Positions 1 to 9,096 of a DNA stretch of 64,000 nucleotides are shown here, piece by piece. The notes below the pieces were generated by a model that had not been told where the DNA came from, did no database searches, and was given only the letters and a program-made list of their open reading frames with translations. The stretch lies in assembly GCF_009495755.1 (NCBI RefSeq), contig NZ_WIBJ01000027.1, forward strand, positions 178,963 through 242,962, read 5' to 3'. Source of the DNA: Flavobacterium sp. LMO8 (lineage in GTDB: Bacteria > Bacteroidota > Bacteroidia > Flavobacteriales > Flavobacteriaceae). Position numbers and translations under genes: made by a program. Position 1 is the stretch's first letter. The number at the start of each line of letters is the position of its first letter.

Positions 1-303
1 TACATTCATTTTATCCAATAAATCAACATTATATTTTTGCTCTAAATTTTGAATAATTTGAACAGATGCATCAATAGAACAACCTGTAGCCACTTGCACA
101 TTTTGATTTACAGCAATTATAATAAAACGATTGTAGCGCGTTTCGAAAGAAGCTTCAAGAGGATGTCCGTGCGAAATCCAGTTTTCTGTAAAGAATTTTA
201 ATTCAGCTTCAATTTCTTGAATTTCTTCATCTGAAAATTTTCTATTTGATTGATAAATCCAAATTTTAGATTCTCCAGGTAATGTATCAAAAGGTACGAA
301 CAT
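1..303 (-). CDS. Conserved hypothetical protein, N-terminal part (cut by window edge)
   Basis: The frame opens with ATG at 303 (MFVPFDTLPGESKIWIYQSN...) and runs off the window start without a stop, so about 101 residues are visible. From memory, small flavobacterial proteins of this kind are often labelled 'ABC transporter ATPase', but I see no Walker A, Walker B or signature motif, so that label is not supported. It follows the Fe-S protein gene after only 4 bp and is probably the last visible member of the minus-strand run starting at 5697. Function unknown. Confidence 0.75.
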   Translation of the reverse strand, partial: MFVPFDTLPGESKIWIYQSNRKFSDEEIQEIEAELKFFTENWISHGHPLEASFETRYNRFIIIAVNQNVQVATGCSIDASVQIIQNLEQKYNVDLLDKMNV

Positions 304-307
304 AATT

Positions 308-1099
308 TTATAAGTCTTGAGCATTAGCAATTATTTCAGCAATATCTAACACTTTAACATCATTTTCTTTGTGTGCAAATTTTACTCCATCGGTCATCAT
401 TGTATTGCAATAAGGGCAACCTGTAGCGATGATATTGGGTGTGGTTTCAAGAGCATCTTGAGTTCTTAATACATTAATATCCATATTCCCTTTTTCAGGC
501 TCTTTAAACATTTGAGCACCTCCAGCACCACAACATAGCGCAGAACTTTTGCTACGTTTCATCTCAACAATTTCGGCATTTGTTTGAGACAATATTTCTC
601 TAGGAGCTTGATATTCATTATTAGCTCTACCTAAATAACATGGATCATGAAATGTAATACGGCTACCTTTGTAAGTGTCTTTATTAAAGCTTATACGCCC
701 TTCTTTTAAAAGCTGTTGAATAAATTGTGTGTGATGTAAAACGTCATAGTTCCCACCTAAACTAGGATATTCATTTTTTAAACAATTAAAAGAATGAGGA
801 TCGCATGTTACAATTTTTTTTACTTCATAAGCATTAAGTAACTCAATATTCATAAGTGCTTGCATTTGAAATAAAAATTCATTTCCTGCTCTTTTTGCAA
901 CATCTCCTGTACAACTTTCTTCAGTTCCTAAAACAGCAAAATTTACATTTGCTTTATTTAAAATTTTAACGAAAGCTCTTGAGATTTTTTTTGCTCTGTC
1001 ATCGAAACTACCAGCAGAACCTACCCAAAAAAGAATTTCAGGTTGTTTTCCTTCGGCCATCATTTCGGCCATTGTTGGTACAATTAAATTTTCTGACAT
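308..1099 (-). CDS. (Fe-S)-binding protein with CCG domains, HdrB/LutA-like
   Basis: 263 aa with two CCG-type cysteine clusters. One is around HDPCYLGR, SALCCGAGG and GCPYC in the second half; the N-terminal half has a weaker Cys set. CCG domains in HdrB, GlpC and LutA bind an unusual 4Fe-4S cluster and handle electrons or thiols. The gene lies just downstream of a membrane 4Fe-4S protein, and the two together resemble an HdrB/HdrC-E pair split over two genes. I infer a cytoplasmic redox partner of that membrane protein. The electron donor and acceptor are not visible from sequence. Confidence 0.85.
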   Translation of the reverse strand: MSENLIVPTMAEMMAEGKQPEILFWVGSAGSFDDRAKKISRAFVKILNKANVNFAVLGTEESCTGDVAKRAGNEFLFQMQALMNIELLNAYEVKKIVTCDPHSFNCLKNEYPSLGGNYDVLHHTQFIQQLLKEGRISFNKDTYKGSRITFHDPCYLGRANNEYQAPREILSQTNAEIVEMKRSKSSALCCGAGGAQMFKEPEKGNMDINVLRTQDALETTPNIIATGCPYCNTMMTDGVKFAHKENDVKVLDIAEIIANAQDL

Positions 1100-1161
1100 A
1101 ATGTTTTATATTTTAAATCAATATTTAGAAATGACTCTCTAAATAGCAAATTTTATTTTTA

Positions 1162-2484
1162 CTATTCGTTTACCCAATTTAAACGATCCATTTGATTGTA
1201 TGGCCAAGGCGCTCCATTGTTTTCAATATTACTCATCATATTGTTTAATTCCATTGGTGCAGCACTTTGTTCCATTACTAAATAACGACGCATATCGATA
1301 ATAATTGATAACGGACTAATATTAATAGGACATTCTTCCACACAAGCATTACAAGTTGTACAAGCCCATAATTCTTCTGGAGTAATGTAATCGTTTAATA
1401 ATGATTTTCCATCATCAACAAATACCCCTTTATTTAAATCGATATTTCTTCCTACTTCCTCTAAACGATCACGAGTGTCCATCATAATCTTTCTAGGAGA
1501 TAATTTTTTACCTGTTTGGTTAGCTGGACAAGAAGATGTACAACGACCACACTCGGTACAACTATACGCATTTAATAATTGTACCCAATTTAAATCTTGA
1601 ACATCAGAGGCACCAAACTTAGCTGGAACAGCATCAGGATTTGCAGGCGCTGCAAAAGGATCAGCACTTGGATCAATCATTAATTTTACTTCGTTTGTAA
1701 CACTTTCTAAATTATTTAATTTCCCTTTAGCATTTAAATCAGCAAAGAAAGTATTTGGGAAAGCTAGTAAAATGTGTAAATGTTTTGAGAAATATAAGTA
1801 ATTTAAGAAAACTAAAATTCCTGCAATGTGTAACCACCAAGCGACTCTTTCAATAATAACTACTGAACCTTCGCTCATTCCGTTGAAAATTGGGGCAATA
1901 AACTGTGATATTGGAAAACTACCTACACTGTTATAATGACCAATACCTAAATTTTGCAAATGAAAATCAGCTGCATTCATAACTAAAAACAACGTCATCA
2001 ATACCATTTCAAAATATAAAATGTAATTAGCGTCATTTTTAGGTTTTCCATTTAATTCTGAACTTGTAAAACGAGACAATTTTGTAACATTTCTTCTAAT
2101 CCAAAATATTACAACTGCAACTAAAACTAAAAAAGCAAGAATTTCGAATGAACCAATTAAAATATTATAAAAAACACCCATAAAAGATAATACTCGGTGA
2201 GTTCCAAATAATCCATCGATGATAATTTCAATAACTTCAATATTGATAATTACAAATCCAACATAAACTATGATGTGTAAAAACCCAGCTATTGGACGTT
2301 TTATCATTTTTGATTGTCCTAGAGCAACCATAGTCATGTTCTTCCAACGTTCGGAAGAATTATCACTTCTATCTACATCTTGTCCTAATTTTATATTGCG
2401 AATTAGTTTTTTTACATTAATTGCAAAATAACCAATACCAATTGCTAAAAGCAATGCGAAGAAAATATTATCTAAAAATTGCAT
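1162..2484 (-). CDS. Membrane-bound 4Fe-4S oxidoreductase, HdrC/HdrE-like
   Basis: 440 aa. The N-terminal ~245 residues carry about five or six hydrophobic helices. The C-terminal half is a double 4Fe-4S ferredoxin domain with Cys309/312/315/319 (CTECGRCTSSCP) and Cys375/378/381/385 (CTTCNACVEECP). This is the layout of a membrane electron-transfer subunit with a cytoplasmic ferredoxin arm, as in DsrMK/Hdr-type complexes. A CCG-domain gene follows after 62 bp and is the likely partner. The quinone or other membrane substrate is not evident. Confidence 0.85.
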   Translation of the reverse strand: MQFLDNIFFALLLAIGIGYFAINVKKLIRNIKLGQDVDRSDNSSERWKNMTMVALGQSKMIKRPIAGFLHIIVYVGFVIINIEVIEIIIDGLFGTHRVLSFMGVFYNILIGSFEILAFLVLVAVVIFWIRRNVTKLSRFTSSELNGKPKNDANYILYFEMVLMTLFLVMNAADFHLQNLGIGHYNSVGSFPISQFIAPIFNGMSEGSVVIIERVAWWLHIAGILVFLNYLYFSKHLHILLAFPNTFFADLNAKGKLNNLESVTNEVKLMIDPSADPFAAPANPDAVPAKFGASDVQDLNWVQLLNAYSCTECGRCTSSCPANQTGKKLSPRKIMMDTRDRLEEVGRNIDLNKGVFVDDGKSLLNDYITPEELWACTTCNACVEECPINISPLSIIIDMRRYLVMEQSAAPMELNNMMSNIENNGAPWPYNQMDRLNWVNE

Positions 2485-2494
2485 CGTATAAAAA

Positions 2495-3448
2495 TTACTT
2501 TTTTATTGAATCGTTTACTGGAGCTACATAAGGTTTATTTTTCTTTCCAAAAAGAGAAACATTAACATAGCGTGTTGGGTTTAAACGTAAATCTTGTAAC
2601 AATAATTCTAGTTCGTTTGAAGCTTTAGAGAAATTATTATACATCGTTTCGTCTTTCATTAGTTTACCCATGGTTCCATTTCCTTTTTCAATGTCACCCA
2701 TTATTTTATCAACACTTGCTAATGTTTTTTCTAAATTTTTAACGGTTTGACCCAAGTTAGCTTTTGCAAGTGAATCAGACATTTTTTCTAAATTAGATGA
2801 TGTTTTATCAAAATTTGTAATCATCGAATTTAATTTAGGTTTGTTTTCAGTAACTAAACCATTAAGGTTCTTTGAAACTTCACTAAATTCAGAAAGAGTT
2901 TTGTGCAATTCAGAAATACTACTCTTTAAATTTTGTTTTGTTTTTTCGTCTAAAATTTCGTTTACGTTTGTAAATAAAACATCAGCGTTATCTAACAATT
3001 TTTGAACTTTGTATTGTAAAGGTTCTAATTGTTGAGCCAATGCATCTGTTAATCCTAATTTACTACTTGCTTTTAAGTAATCGCCTGATTTAATATAATT
3101 TTTATCTTGAAAATTGGGTTTAATTGCAATTTGTCTTCCACCCACTAAACCAGAATCGTATATTTCAGCTACACTAGATTTAGAAATTGGAAAATCAGTA
3201 GTTATTTGCATTTCTACTAGCAACTTTCCATCAGGTTGAATATCAATTGAATTCACTTTACCAATAGCTAATCCATTTAATGTAACCGGAGCAGAATTAA
3301 CAAGTCCTGCTACATTGTCATAAACAACATAAACTCTAGTGCTACTTTCAAATAAGTCTTTTCCTTTTAAAAAATTATATCCCCAAATAAATAAAAATAT
3401 AGATACAATTACTAGGATTGCGGTTTTGATTTCTTTTGTTAGTTTCAA
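2495..3448 (-). CDS. MlaD/MCE family lipid-transport protein
   Basis: 317 aa with one N-terminal membrane anchor (about residues 9-26), an MCE domain (about 35-115, with the typical VTLNGLAIGKVNSI segment) and a long, probably helical tail. MCE proteins form periplasmic rings that move phospholipids between membranes, usually with MlaE/MlaF ABC subunits. No mlaE or mlaF lies in the window, so the transporter partners must be elsewhere. Neighbouring amidases and divergent lptD place it in an envelope-biogenesis context. Confidence 0.87.
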   Translation of the reverse strand: MKLTKEIKTAILVIVSIFLFIWGYNFLKGKDLFESSTRVYVVYDNVAGLVNSAPVTLNGLAIGKVNSIDIQPDGKLLVEMQITTDFPISKSSVAEIYDSGLVGGRQIAIKPNFQDKNYIKSGDYLKASSKLGLTDALAQQLEPLQYKVQKLLDNADVLFTNVNEILDEKTKQNLKSSISELHKTLSEFSEVSKNLNGLVTENKPKLNSMITNFDKTSSNLEKMSDSLAKANLGQTVKNLEKTLASVDKIMGDIEKGNGTMGKLMKDETMYNNFSKASNELELLLQDLRLNPTRYVNVSLFGKKNKPYVAPVNDSIKK

Positions 3449-3483
3449 AGCATTATAATTTTTAACAAAATTAAACTTTTATT

Positions 3484-4590
3484 TTATTTTATTGCATCGG
3501 TAATGCTTATTTTTATTCCATCTTTATAAGCTACTATAAACGCTGTATTATATCCTTTTTGTTTGGCTTCAACTAATTTTTGCTTAGCTACTTCATAATT
3601 TTTTTCTGAAGCGTAATAATATTTATAAAGATTTCCTACTTGTTCTAATGAAATTGGACTCAATCCTTTAAAGTTTGAAGGAGCAGTAGATAATTCCTTA
3701 GTGCTTGCAGAAATTTGAACTTTAAAAATAATTCCTTTTTCAGGAGATTTTACCGTTTTAGGAGTTTCTTTTACTATAGTTTCTGCTTTCTGTTCAACTA
3801 CTTTTATATCTTCTTTAATATTGTCGTTATTTGACGGATTAAAAAATTCGTTTTTATAATCTAAAATTGCACTTGCAATAGCTTCTGCTAATTTATCTTG
3901 ACCTTCTTCGGAATTTAAAAATTCTCCTTCTTCTTTATTTGAAACAAATCCCATTTCTATTAACACTCTTGGCATTGTAATTTGTCTCAATACTAAGAAC
4001 CCCGCTTGCTTTACGCCACGGTTTTTATTGTCTGTTTTTTTTGTAAAAAACTCTTGCACTCTTCCAGCGAGCTCAATACTTTGATCTAAGTGCTCTTCTT
4101 GAAGAATAGAAATTCCAATCACCGATTCTGGTGAATTTGGATCAAAACCATCATACTTAATCTTATAATTGGTTTCCAAAGTAACTACTTCGTTCTCATT
4201 TTTAGCTACTTCTAAATTGGATGCATTACGAGTAATACCCATTACATAGGTTTCATTCCCTGAAGCGGCTTGGTTTTTATTCGCATTACAATGCATCGAA
4301 ACAAAAATACTTCCTTTCGATTTATTGGCAATATTAGCACGCTGTTGTAACTCGATAAAAACATCTGATTTACGTGTATATACCACATCAATTTGAGGAT
4401 CTTTTTCTAAAATAGCTCCAACACGAAGCGTGGTTTGCAAAGCAATATTTTTTTCTATGTTGCCATGATATACGGCTCCATAATCTTTTCCACCATGACC
4501 AGCATCTAAAACTACTTTAAACTTTTGACCTTGACTATATCCTGATAAAAAATGCATTGCAATGGCTACAAATACAATTCTCTTAAACAT
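3484..4590 (-). CDS. N-acetylmuramoyl-L-alanine amidase, Amidase_3 (copy 1)
   Basis: 368 aa with a signal peptide (about 1-20) and an Amidase_3 zinc amidase domain: VVLDAGHGGKD carries the first metal ligand, followed by SMHCNA and VLIEMGF. A lysine/glutamate-rich linker leads to a C-terminal SPOR-like domain (KVQISAS...YYASEKN..A...L..AK..GY.TAFIVAY). It should cleave the peptide stem from peptidoglycan in the periplasm. The next upstream gene encodes a close paralogue with the same architecture after a 12-bp gap, so the pair is a tandem duplication. Confidence 0.92.
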   Translation of the reverse strand: MFKRIVFVAIAMHFLSGYSQGQKFKVVLDAGHGGKDYGAVYHGNIEKNIALQTTLRVGAILEKDPQIDVVYTRKSDVFIELQQRANIANKSKGSIFVSMHCNANKNQAASGNETYVMGITRNASNLEVAKNENEVVTLETNYKIKYDGFDPNSPESVIGISILQEEHLDQSIELAGRVQEFFTKKTDNKNRGVKQAGFLVLRQITMPRVLIEMGFVSNKEEGEFLNSEEGQDKLAEAIASAILDYKNEFFNPSNNDNIKEDIKVVEQKAETIVKETPKTVKSPEKGIIFKVQISASTKELSTAPSNFKGLSPISLEQVGNLYKYYYASEKNYEVAKQKLVEAKQKGYNTAFIVAYKDGIKISITDAIK

Positions 4591-4602
4591 ACGCTTTCCT
4601 TT

Positions 4603-5697
4603 TTAGTTTGTAAATGTTACTATGTAAGCCGAAGTATATCCTTTTTTCTTTGCTTCTTCTAATTTTTTCGTACAAGCAACTAAATCTGTTTCTTCTCCGT
4701 AAAAATACTTGTATAATTTTTTATCTTTTTCAACTGTAATATTTTTTAACCCTTTAAAATTTGAAGGTTTTGTATCCAGTTTTTTTGTTCCAGCTGAAAT
4801 TTGAACTTTATAATATGTCTTGTTTGATTTTTCTTTATTTGAATTATCCGAATTATTATTTTCAAAATTTAAATCTGCTTTTGTAGGCGTTGCATTTTCA
4901 ACCGTTTCTCTTTCAGCAACTACTCCATTAAAGTAATTGTTTTTATAAGATACAATAGCATTTGAAATGGATTCCGACATTTCTTCTTTACCTTTTTCAG
5001 AATTTAAGTATTTACCTTCAACAGGATGCGTTACAAAACCTAACTCAATTAATACTCCCGGCATTACGGTTGCATCTAGTACCCAAATTGGTTGCTGTTT
5101 AACTCCTCTTGAAAAACGATTATTATCTTTAACAAAGTTCTTTTCAATTTCAGATGCTAAACTAATACTTTGGTCTAAAAATTCTTCTTGTAATATTTTT
5201 AAACCTAATAGTGTTTCCGGATTATTGGGATCAAATCCTTTATATTTTTCGTTATAATCTTTCTCTAGAAAGATAACACCATTTTCTTTTTTAGCGATAT
5301 CTAAATTCGTATCGGTTCTCGACATTCCCATAACAAAAGTCTCTGTTCCTCTTGCAGCCGTACTTTTAACACCGTTACAATGAACTGAAATAAACAAATT
5401 AGCTTTTGCTTTATTTGCAATATTAGCACGTTCTCTTAAACCAATAAAAATATCTGTTTTACGAGTATAAATTACTTCAATGTCTTTATATTTTTCTAGA
5501 ATTTTACCAATTTTAAGCACTACATGTAAAACCACATCCTTCTCCTTTATTCCGTTTTTTAATGCTCCAGGATCTTCTCCTCCATGACCGGCATCTAAAA
5601 CCACTTTAAATTTAGTTGCGTTTTGACTAAAAGTAAAACTATAAGTGAAAAATAAAATCAATAATAACAGGTATTTAGTGTTTTTTTTAGATGGCAT
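4603..5697 (-). CDS. N-acetylmuramoyl-L-alanine amidase, Amidase_3 (copy 2)
   Basis: 364 aa, paralogous along its whole length to the next gene downstream: signal peptide, VVLDAGHGGEDPGA metal site, SVHCNG, VLIELGF, linker, and a C-terminal SPOR-like domain beginning YYKVQISAG. It is the first gene of the minus-strand run that ends beyond the window start, and it is divergent from lptD with only 70 bp between the two start codons. Predicted periplasmic cell-wall hydrolase. Both copies keep the zinc ligands, so neither looks dead. Confidence 0.92.
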   Translation of the reverse strand: MPSKKNTKYLLLLILFFTYSFTFSQNATKFKVVLDAGHGGEDPGALKNGIKEKDVVLHVVLKIGKILEKYKDIEVIYTRKTDIFIGLRERANIANKAKANLFISVHCNGVKSTAARGTETFVMGMSRTDTNLDIAKKENGVIFLEKDYNEKYKGFDPNNPETLLGLKILQEEFLDQSISLASEIEKNFVKDNNRFSRGVKQQPIWVLDATVMPGVLIELGFVTHPVEGKYLNSEKGKEEMSESISNAIVSYKNNYFNGVVAERETVENATPTKADLNFENNNSDNSNKEKSNKTYYKVQISAGTKKLDTKPSNFKGLKNITVEKDKKLYKYFYGEETDLVACTKKLEEAKKKGYTSAYIVTFTN

Positions 5698-5740
5698 AAA
5701 ACAATTGATAAGTTTATAAGTTATAATTTTATTAAAACAT

Positions 5741-5748
5741 TATTTTTG
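5741..5748 (+). promoter_or_regulatory. Bacteroidetes -7 box for lptD
   Basis: TATTTTTG matches TAnnTTTG exactly, 20 bp before the TTG start at 5768. This places the transcript start near 5755 and leaves a very short leader, which supports a start at or near 5768. Confidence 0.6.
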
Positions 5749-5767
5749 CAAAAAAATATATGTAAGT

Positions 5768-8464
5768 TTGACACTTCAAAAAGTGAGCCAAATTTTTACA
5801 AAAATACTATTAAAAGCATTGCATACAAAGTTATTTCATATCGTTTTTTCAGTAATTTTTCTCATAGTAGGAACCACTACTATTTTTTCTCAAGAAAATC
5901 CAATTCCTGGCACCGTTACAATAACGAAATCGGATCTTGAAAAAGTAAAAGATTCTGCCACTACTTCTGTTGATACTTCAAAAAAGAAAAAACCTTTCTT
6001 AGACGGTGTTGTAAACATGAAAGCCAAAGAATATGAAAAACTAGATCAAAAGAAAAAAACTGTTACACTTCATGACGAAGCCGAAATCTATTATACCGAT
6101 TTTGAACTTAAAGCAGGAAGAATTGTTTTAGATTATGAAAAAAATCTTGTTTTTGCTGGAAGATTAAAAGATTCTGCTGGAAATTATATTCAACGACCCG
6201 TTTTTAAACAAGGGGAAAATGTGGTTGAACCCGATTCAATTATTTTTCATACCAAATCAAAAAGAGCTAAAGTTTGGAATTCGAGAACGCAACAAGGCGA
6301 ATTATTCATAAAAGCCGAAATTTCTAAAAAAGAAAATGATTCGGTTTATTTTATGAAGAATGCTCGAATGACCACTTCAAAAAACATTGACGATCCGGAA
6401 TATTATTTTTTAGTTAGAAAAGTAAAATTTGTACCTAAGAAAAAAGTAGTTGCAGGATTAACGAACATGGTAATTATGGATGTTCCTACACCTATTGGTT
6501 TACCTTTTGCTTATTTTCCAATGTCTGAAAAAAGCACTTCCGGATTTATTATGCCAACACCAGGGCAAAATAACAGGCAAGGCTATTTTTTACAAAATGG
6601 TGGATATTACTTTGCGTTAAGTGATTATTATGATTTAGCAGTTTTAGGAGATTACTACACAAATGGTAGTTATGGTTTACGTGCAGAAAGTAGCTATGCT
6701 AAGCGTTACAAATTTAATGGCCGAATTAATTTCAGATTTGAAAATAACATTCAAAGCGAAAAAGGTTTTCCCGATTATGTTAAATCTAAACAGTACAACA
6801 TCCAGTGGTCGCATTCACAAGATCCAAAAGCTTCTGCCGATTCACGTTTTTCTGCTTCTGTAAATTTAGGAAGTAGTCAATATTTTAGACAATCGGTAAA
6901 CATGAATAACGTTGGCTCTGGTTTAAATAATAATTTAAGCTCTTCAGTATCCTATTCTAAAACTTTTCGTTCGGTTCCACAAGTTAATATGTCAATTTCT
7001 GCAACACATTCTCAAAATACAAATACTGAGGAAATTGATATGACCTTACCTACAATTCAAGCAAGCGTTGACCGTATTTTTCCTTTTGCACCTAAAGATG
7101 GTGTTAAAAAGGGATTTTTCAAAAATATAAATCTTCAATATAATGTTAGAGGTGAAAACCGCATTAGAACTCAGGATTCATTATTTTTTAAGCCTCAAAT
7201 GTTCAGAGATGCACGATCGGGTTTACAACACACCATTCCAATTAATACCAATTTTAAAATTTTCAAATTTTTTAGTGTATCAGCTGGAGCTACTTATAAT
7301 GAAACATGGGTTTTAAACACTATTAAAAAAGATTTTAGTTCAACCGAAAATAAAGTTATTATAACTGATGAAAATGGTTTTGAATCTTTTAGAACATATA
7401 ATTTTAATGCGGGAATTGGAACCACTATTTACGGTACATTTAATTTTGGAGAAGATAAGAGAATTCAAGCCATTCGTCATGTAATGCGACCAAATATAAG
7501 TTATGGATTAACACCAAGCTTTGATCAGTATTTTGAAACTTATGCCTTAGACGCAACAGGAATAAATTTTAGCAATTATTCTAAATTTGAAGGAGGTCTT
7601 TTTGGTTCTCCATCAAACAGATTATCCAATCGTATGAATTTTTCTTTGAGTAACACTTTCGAAGCTAAAGTTAGAGACGAAGAAAGCAAAAAAGGGGAAG
7701 CAAAAAAAGTAATGTTATTAAATAACTTAAATTTTGGAATAGGTTATGACATTGCTGCCGATTCATTAAAATGGTCTGAAATTTCAGTTTCTGGAGGAAC
7801 TCAACTTTTTAAACAGAAAATGAACGTTAACTTTGCAGCTACTTTAGATGCATTTGCAATTGATAATGCGGGTAGAAGAATTGATAAATTAAATATGGAC
7901 AATGGTGGAAGTTTATTTCGTTTACCAAGAGCAAATATGACTATCAATTATAATTTTTCAAGTAAAGATTTTGGAAAAAACAAAAAAGAAACCCAACAAA
8001 ATGAACTTAATGGAGGACGCAACGATGATTTATTTGGTAGAGGAGTTGATTTAAGCGATTCGCGTCAGAGTTTATTTGATGAAAATGAAGAAAAACTTAA
8101 TAACAAAGATTTAGAATGGTATAATTATAAAATTCCGTGGGATTTAAGATTAGCGTATTCAATTACATATAACAATTCAAATCGACAAGAAGAAATATCA
8201 TCACATTCACTTATGATGTCTGGAAATTTCGATTTAGCACCACGCTGGAAAGTTGGTTTTTCTTCTGGATATGATTTTAAACAAAAAGGTGTTACGTTTA
8301 CACAATTACGTTTTGAGCGCGATTTAGAAAGTTGGAGAATGAGTTTTAACTGGGTACCTTTTGGACAAAACACCTATTGGGGATTCTTTATCGGAATTTC
8401 TTCTTCTATATTTAGTGATATTAAATATGAAAAACGCCAATTACCAGATCGCGTTTTTAGATAA
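5768..8464 (+). CDS. lptD: LPS-assembly outer-membrane protein LptD
   Basis: 898 aa. An N-terminal hydrophobic segment (about 20-42, ending TIFSQ) is followed by an OstA-like region (about residues 70-210, with repeating 'AEIYYTDFELKAGRIVLDYEKN' type strands cut short here) and a long beta-barrel region with alternating polar and aromatic residues to the C-terminus. LptD inserts LPS into the outer leaflet; the Bacteroidetes forms have this layout. There is no ATG near the start: TTG at 5768 or GTG at 5783 are the options, and the promoter position fits TTG. It is divergent from the amidase run and 17 bp ahead of a RidA gene. Confidence 0.88.
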   Translation: MTLQKVSQIFTKILLKALHTKLFHIVFSVIFLIVGTTTIFSQENPIPGTVTITKSDLEKVKDSATTSVDTSKKKKPFLDGVVNMKAKEYEKLDQKKKTVTLHDEAEIYYTDFELKAGRIVLDYEKNLVFAGRLKDSAGNYIQRPVFKQGENVVEPDSIIFHTKSKRAKVWNSRTQQGELFIKAEISKKENDSVYFMKNARMTTSKNIDDPEYYFLVRKVKFVPKKKVVAGLTNMVIMDVPTPIGLPFAYFPMSEKSTSGFIMPTPGQNNRQGYFLQNGGYYFALSDYYDLAVLGDYYTNGSYGLRAESSYAKRYKFNGRINFRFENNIQSEKGFPDYVKSKQYNIQWSHSQDPKASADSRFSASVNLGSSQYFRQSVNMNNVGSGLNNNLSSSVSYSKTFRSVPQVNMSISATHSQNTNTEEIDMTLPTIQASVDRIFPFAPKDGVKKGFFKNINLQYNVRGENRIRTQDSLFFKPQMFRDARSGLQHTIPINTNFKIFKFFSVSAGATYNETWVLNTIKKDFSSTENKVIITDENGFESFRTYNFNAGIGTTIYGTFNFGEDKRIQAIRHVMRPNISYGLTPSFDQYFETYALDATGINFSNYSKFEGGLFGSPSNRLSNRMNFSLSNTFEAKVRDEESKKGEAKKVMLLNNLNFGIGYDIAADSLKWSEISVSGGTQLFKQKMNVNFAATLDAFAIDNAGRRIDKLNMDNGGSLFRLPRANMTINYNFSSKDFGKNKKETQQNELNGGRNDDLFGRGVDLSDSRQSLFDENEEKLNNKDLEWYNYKIPWDLRLAYSITYNNSNRQEEISSHSLMMSGNFDLAPRWKVGFSSGYDFKQKGVTFTQLRFERDLESWRMSFNWVPFGQNTYWGFFIGISSSIFSDIKYEKRQLPDRVFR

Positions 8465-8481
8465 TAGTTAAATCAGTTTTT

Positions 8482-8865
8482 ATGAAAAAAATTATTTTTA
8501 CAGACAAAGCACCTGCTCCTATTGGTCCATATAACCAAGCGGTATTAGTAGGTAACACTTTATATACTTCTGGGCAAATTGCTTTAAACCCAGCCACTAT
8601 GGAATTGGTTTTAGATGATATTGAAACTGAAACCAAACAAATAATGGAAAACATGAAAGCCGTTTTAGCTGCTGCCAATATGACATTTGAAAACGTAATT
8701 AAAACTACAATCTTCATCATGAACATGAACGATTTTGTAAGAATTAACAAGGTTTACGGAAGTTATTTTGACGAATCCACTGCTCCAGCAAGAGAAACCG
8801 TACAAGTAGCGTGTTTACCAAAAAACGTAAATATCGAAATTTCAATGATAGCTGTTAAAAGCTAA
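8482..8865 (+). CDS. RidA family enamine/imine deaminase
   Basis: 127 aa, full length for the YjgF/YER057c/UK114 family. Typical features are the N-terminal APAPIGPYNQAV, YTSGQIALNP, and the C-terminal PARETVQVACLP, which carries the conserved arginine that binds the substrate carboxylate. RidA hydrolyses reactive 2-aminoacrylate-type enamines made by PLP enzymes. It lies 17 bp after lptD and ends just before a strong terminator, so it probably shares the lptD transcript. Confidence 0.93.
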   Translation: MKKIIFTDKAPAPIGPYNQAVLVGNTLYTSGQIALNPATMELVLDDIETETKQIMENMKAVLAAANMTFENVIKTTIFIMNMNDFVRINKVYGSYFDESTAPARETVQVACLPKNVNIEISMIAVKS

Positions 8866-8869
8866 TAAA

Positions 8870-8899
8870 AAAATGCCTCAAATATCTTTGAGGCATTTT
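8870..8899. terminator. Bidirectional terminator after ridA
   Basis: Perfect 13-bp arms AAAATGCCTCAAA (8870-8882) and TTTGAGGCATTTT (8887-8899) with a 4-nt loop and A/T flanks. It sits between the convergent ridA and a small minus-strand gene and can serve both. Confidence 0.85.
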
Positions 8900-8901
8900 C
8901 C

Positions 8902-9045
8902 TTAATTAGCAATAATTTCAAAACTTGATTTGCCAACCTTATGTATACTCAAAGCCTTTGAATAGTTGAGTAAAAACGAAATCGTTTCTTTTTTAGGTAA
9001 CATTTTTTGAGTTGCTAATTTTTTCTTAGAGTAAAGTTTTGCCAT
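8902..9045 (-). CDS. Small conserved protein, 47 aa
   Basis: A short frame: ATG at 9045, sequence beginning MAKLYSKKKLATQKMLPKKE, stop at 8902. It is basic at the N-terminus, with SFLLNYSKALSI in the middle. It ends exactly at the terminator it shares with ridA and starts 52 bp after the end of the ECF sigma factor gene. I recall similar lysine-rich small proteins in flavobacteria, with no known function. Placement, clean ends and codon use argue for a real gene. Confidence 0.6.
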   Translation of the reverse strand: MAKLYSKKKLATQKMLPKKETISFLLNYSKALSIHKVGKSSFEIIAN

Positions 9046-9096
9046 TTATTATGATTTGGTTTATAAATCTATAACGACAATATTTTACTTTTAGTA

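Noticed and set aside
1..303. Label 'ABC transporter ATPase' for the truncated first gene
   Set aside because: No Walker A, Walker B or ABC signature motif is present in the visible 101 residues.
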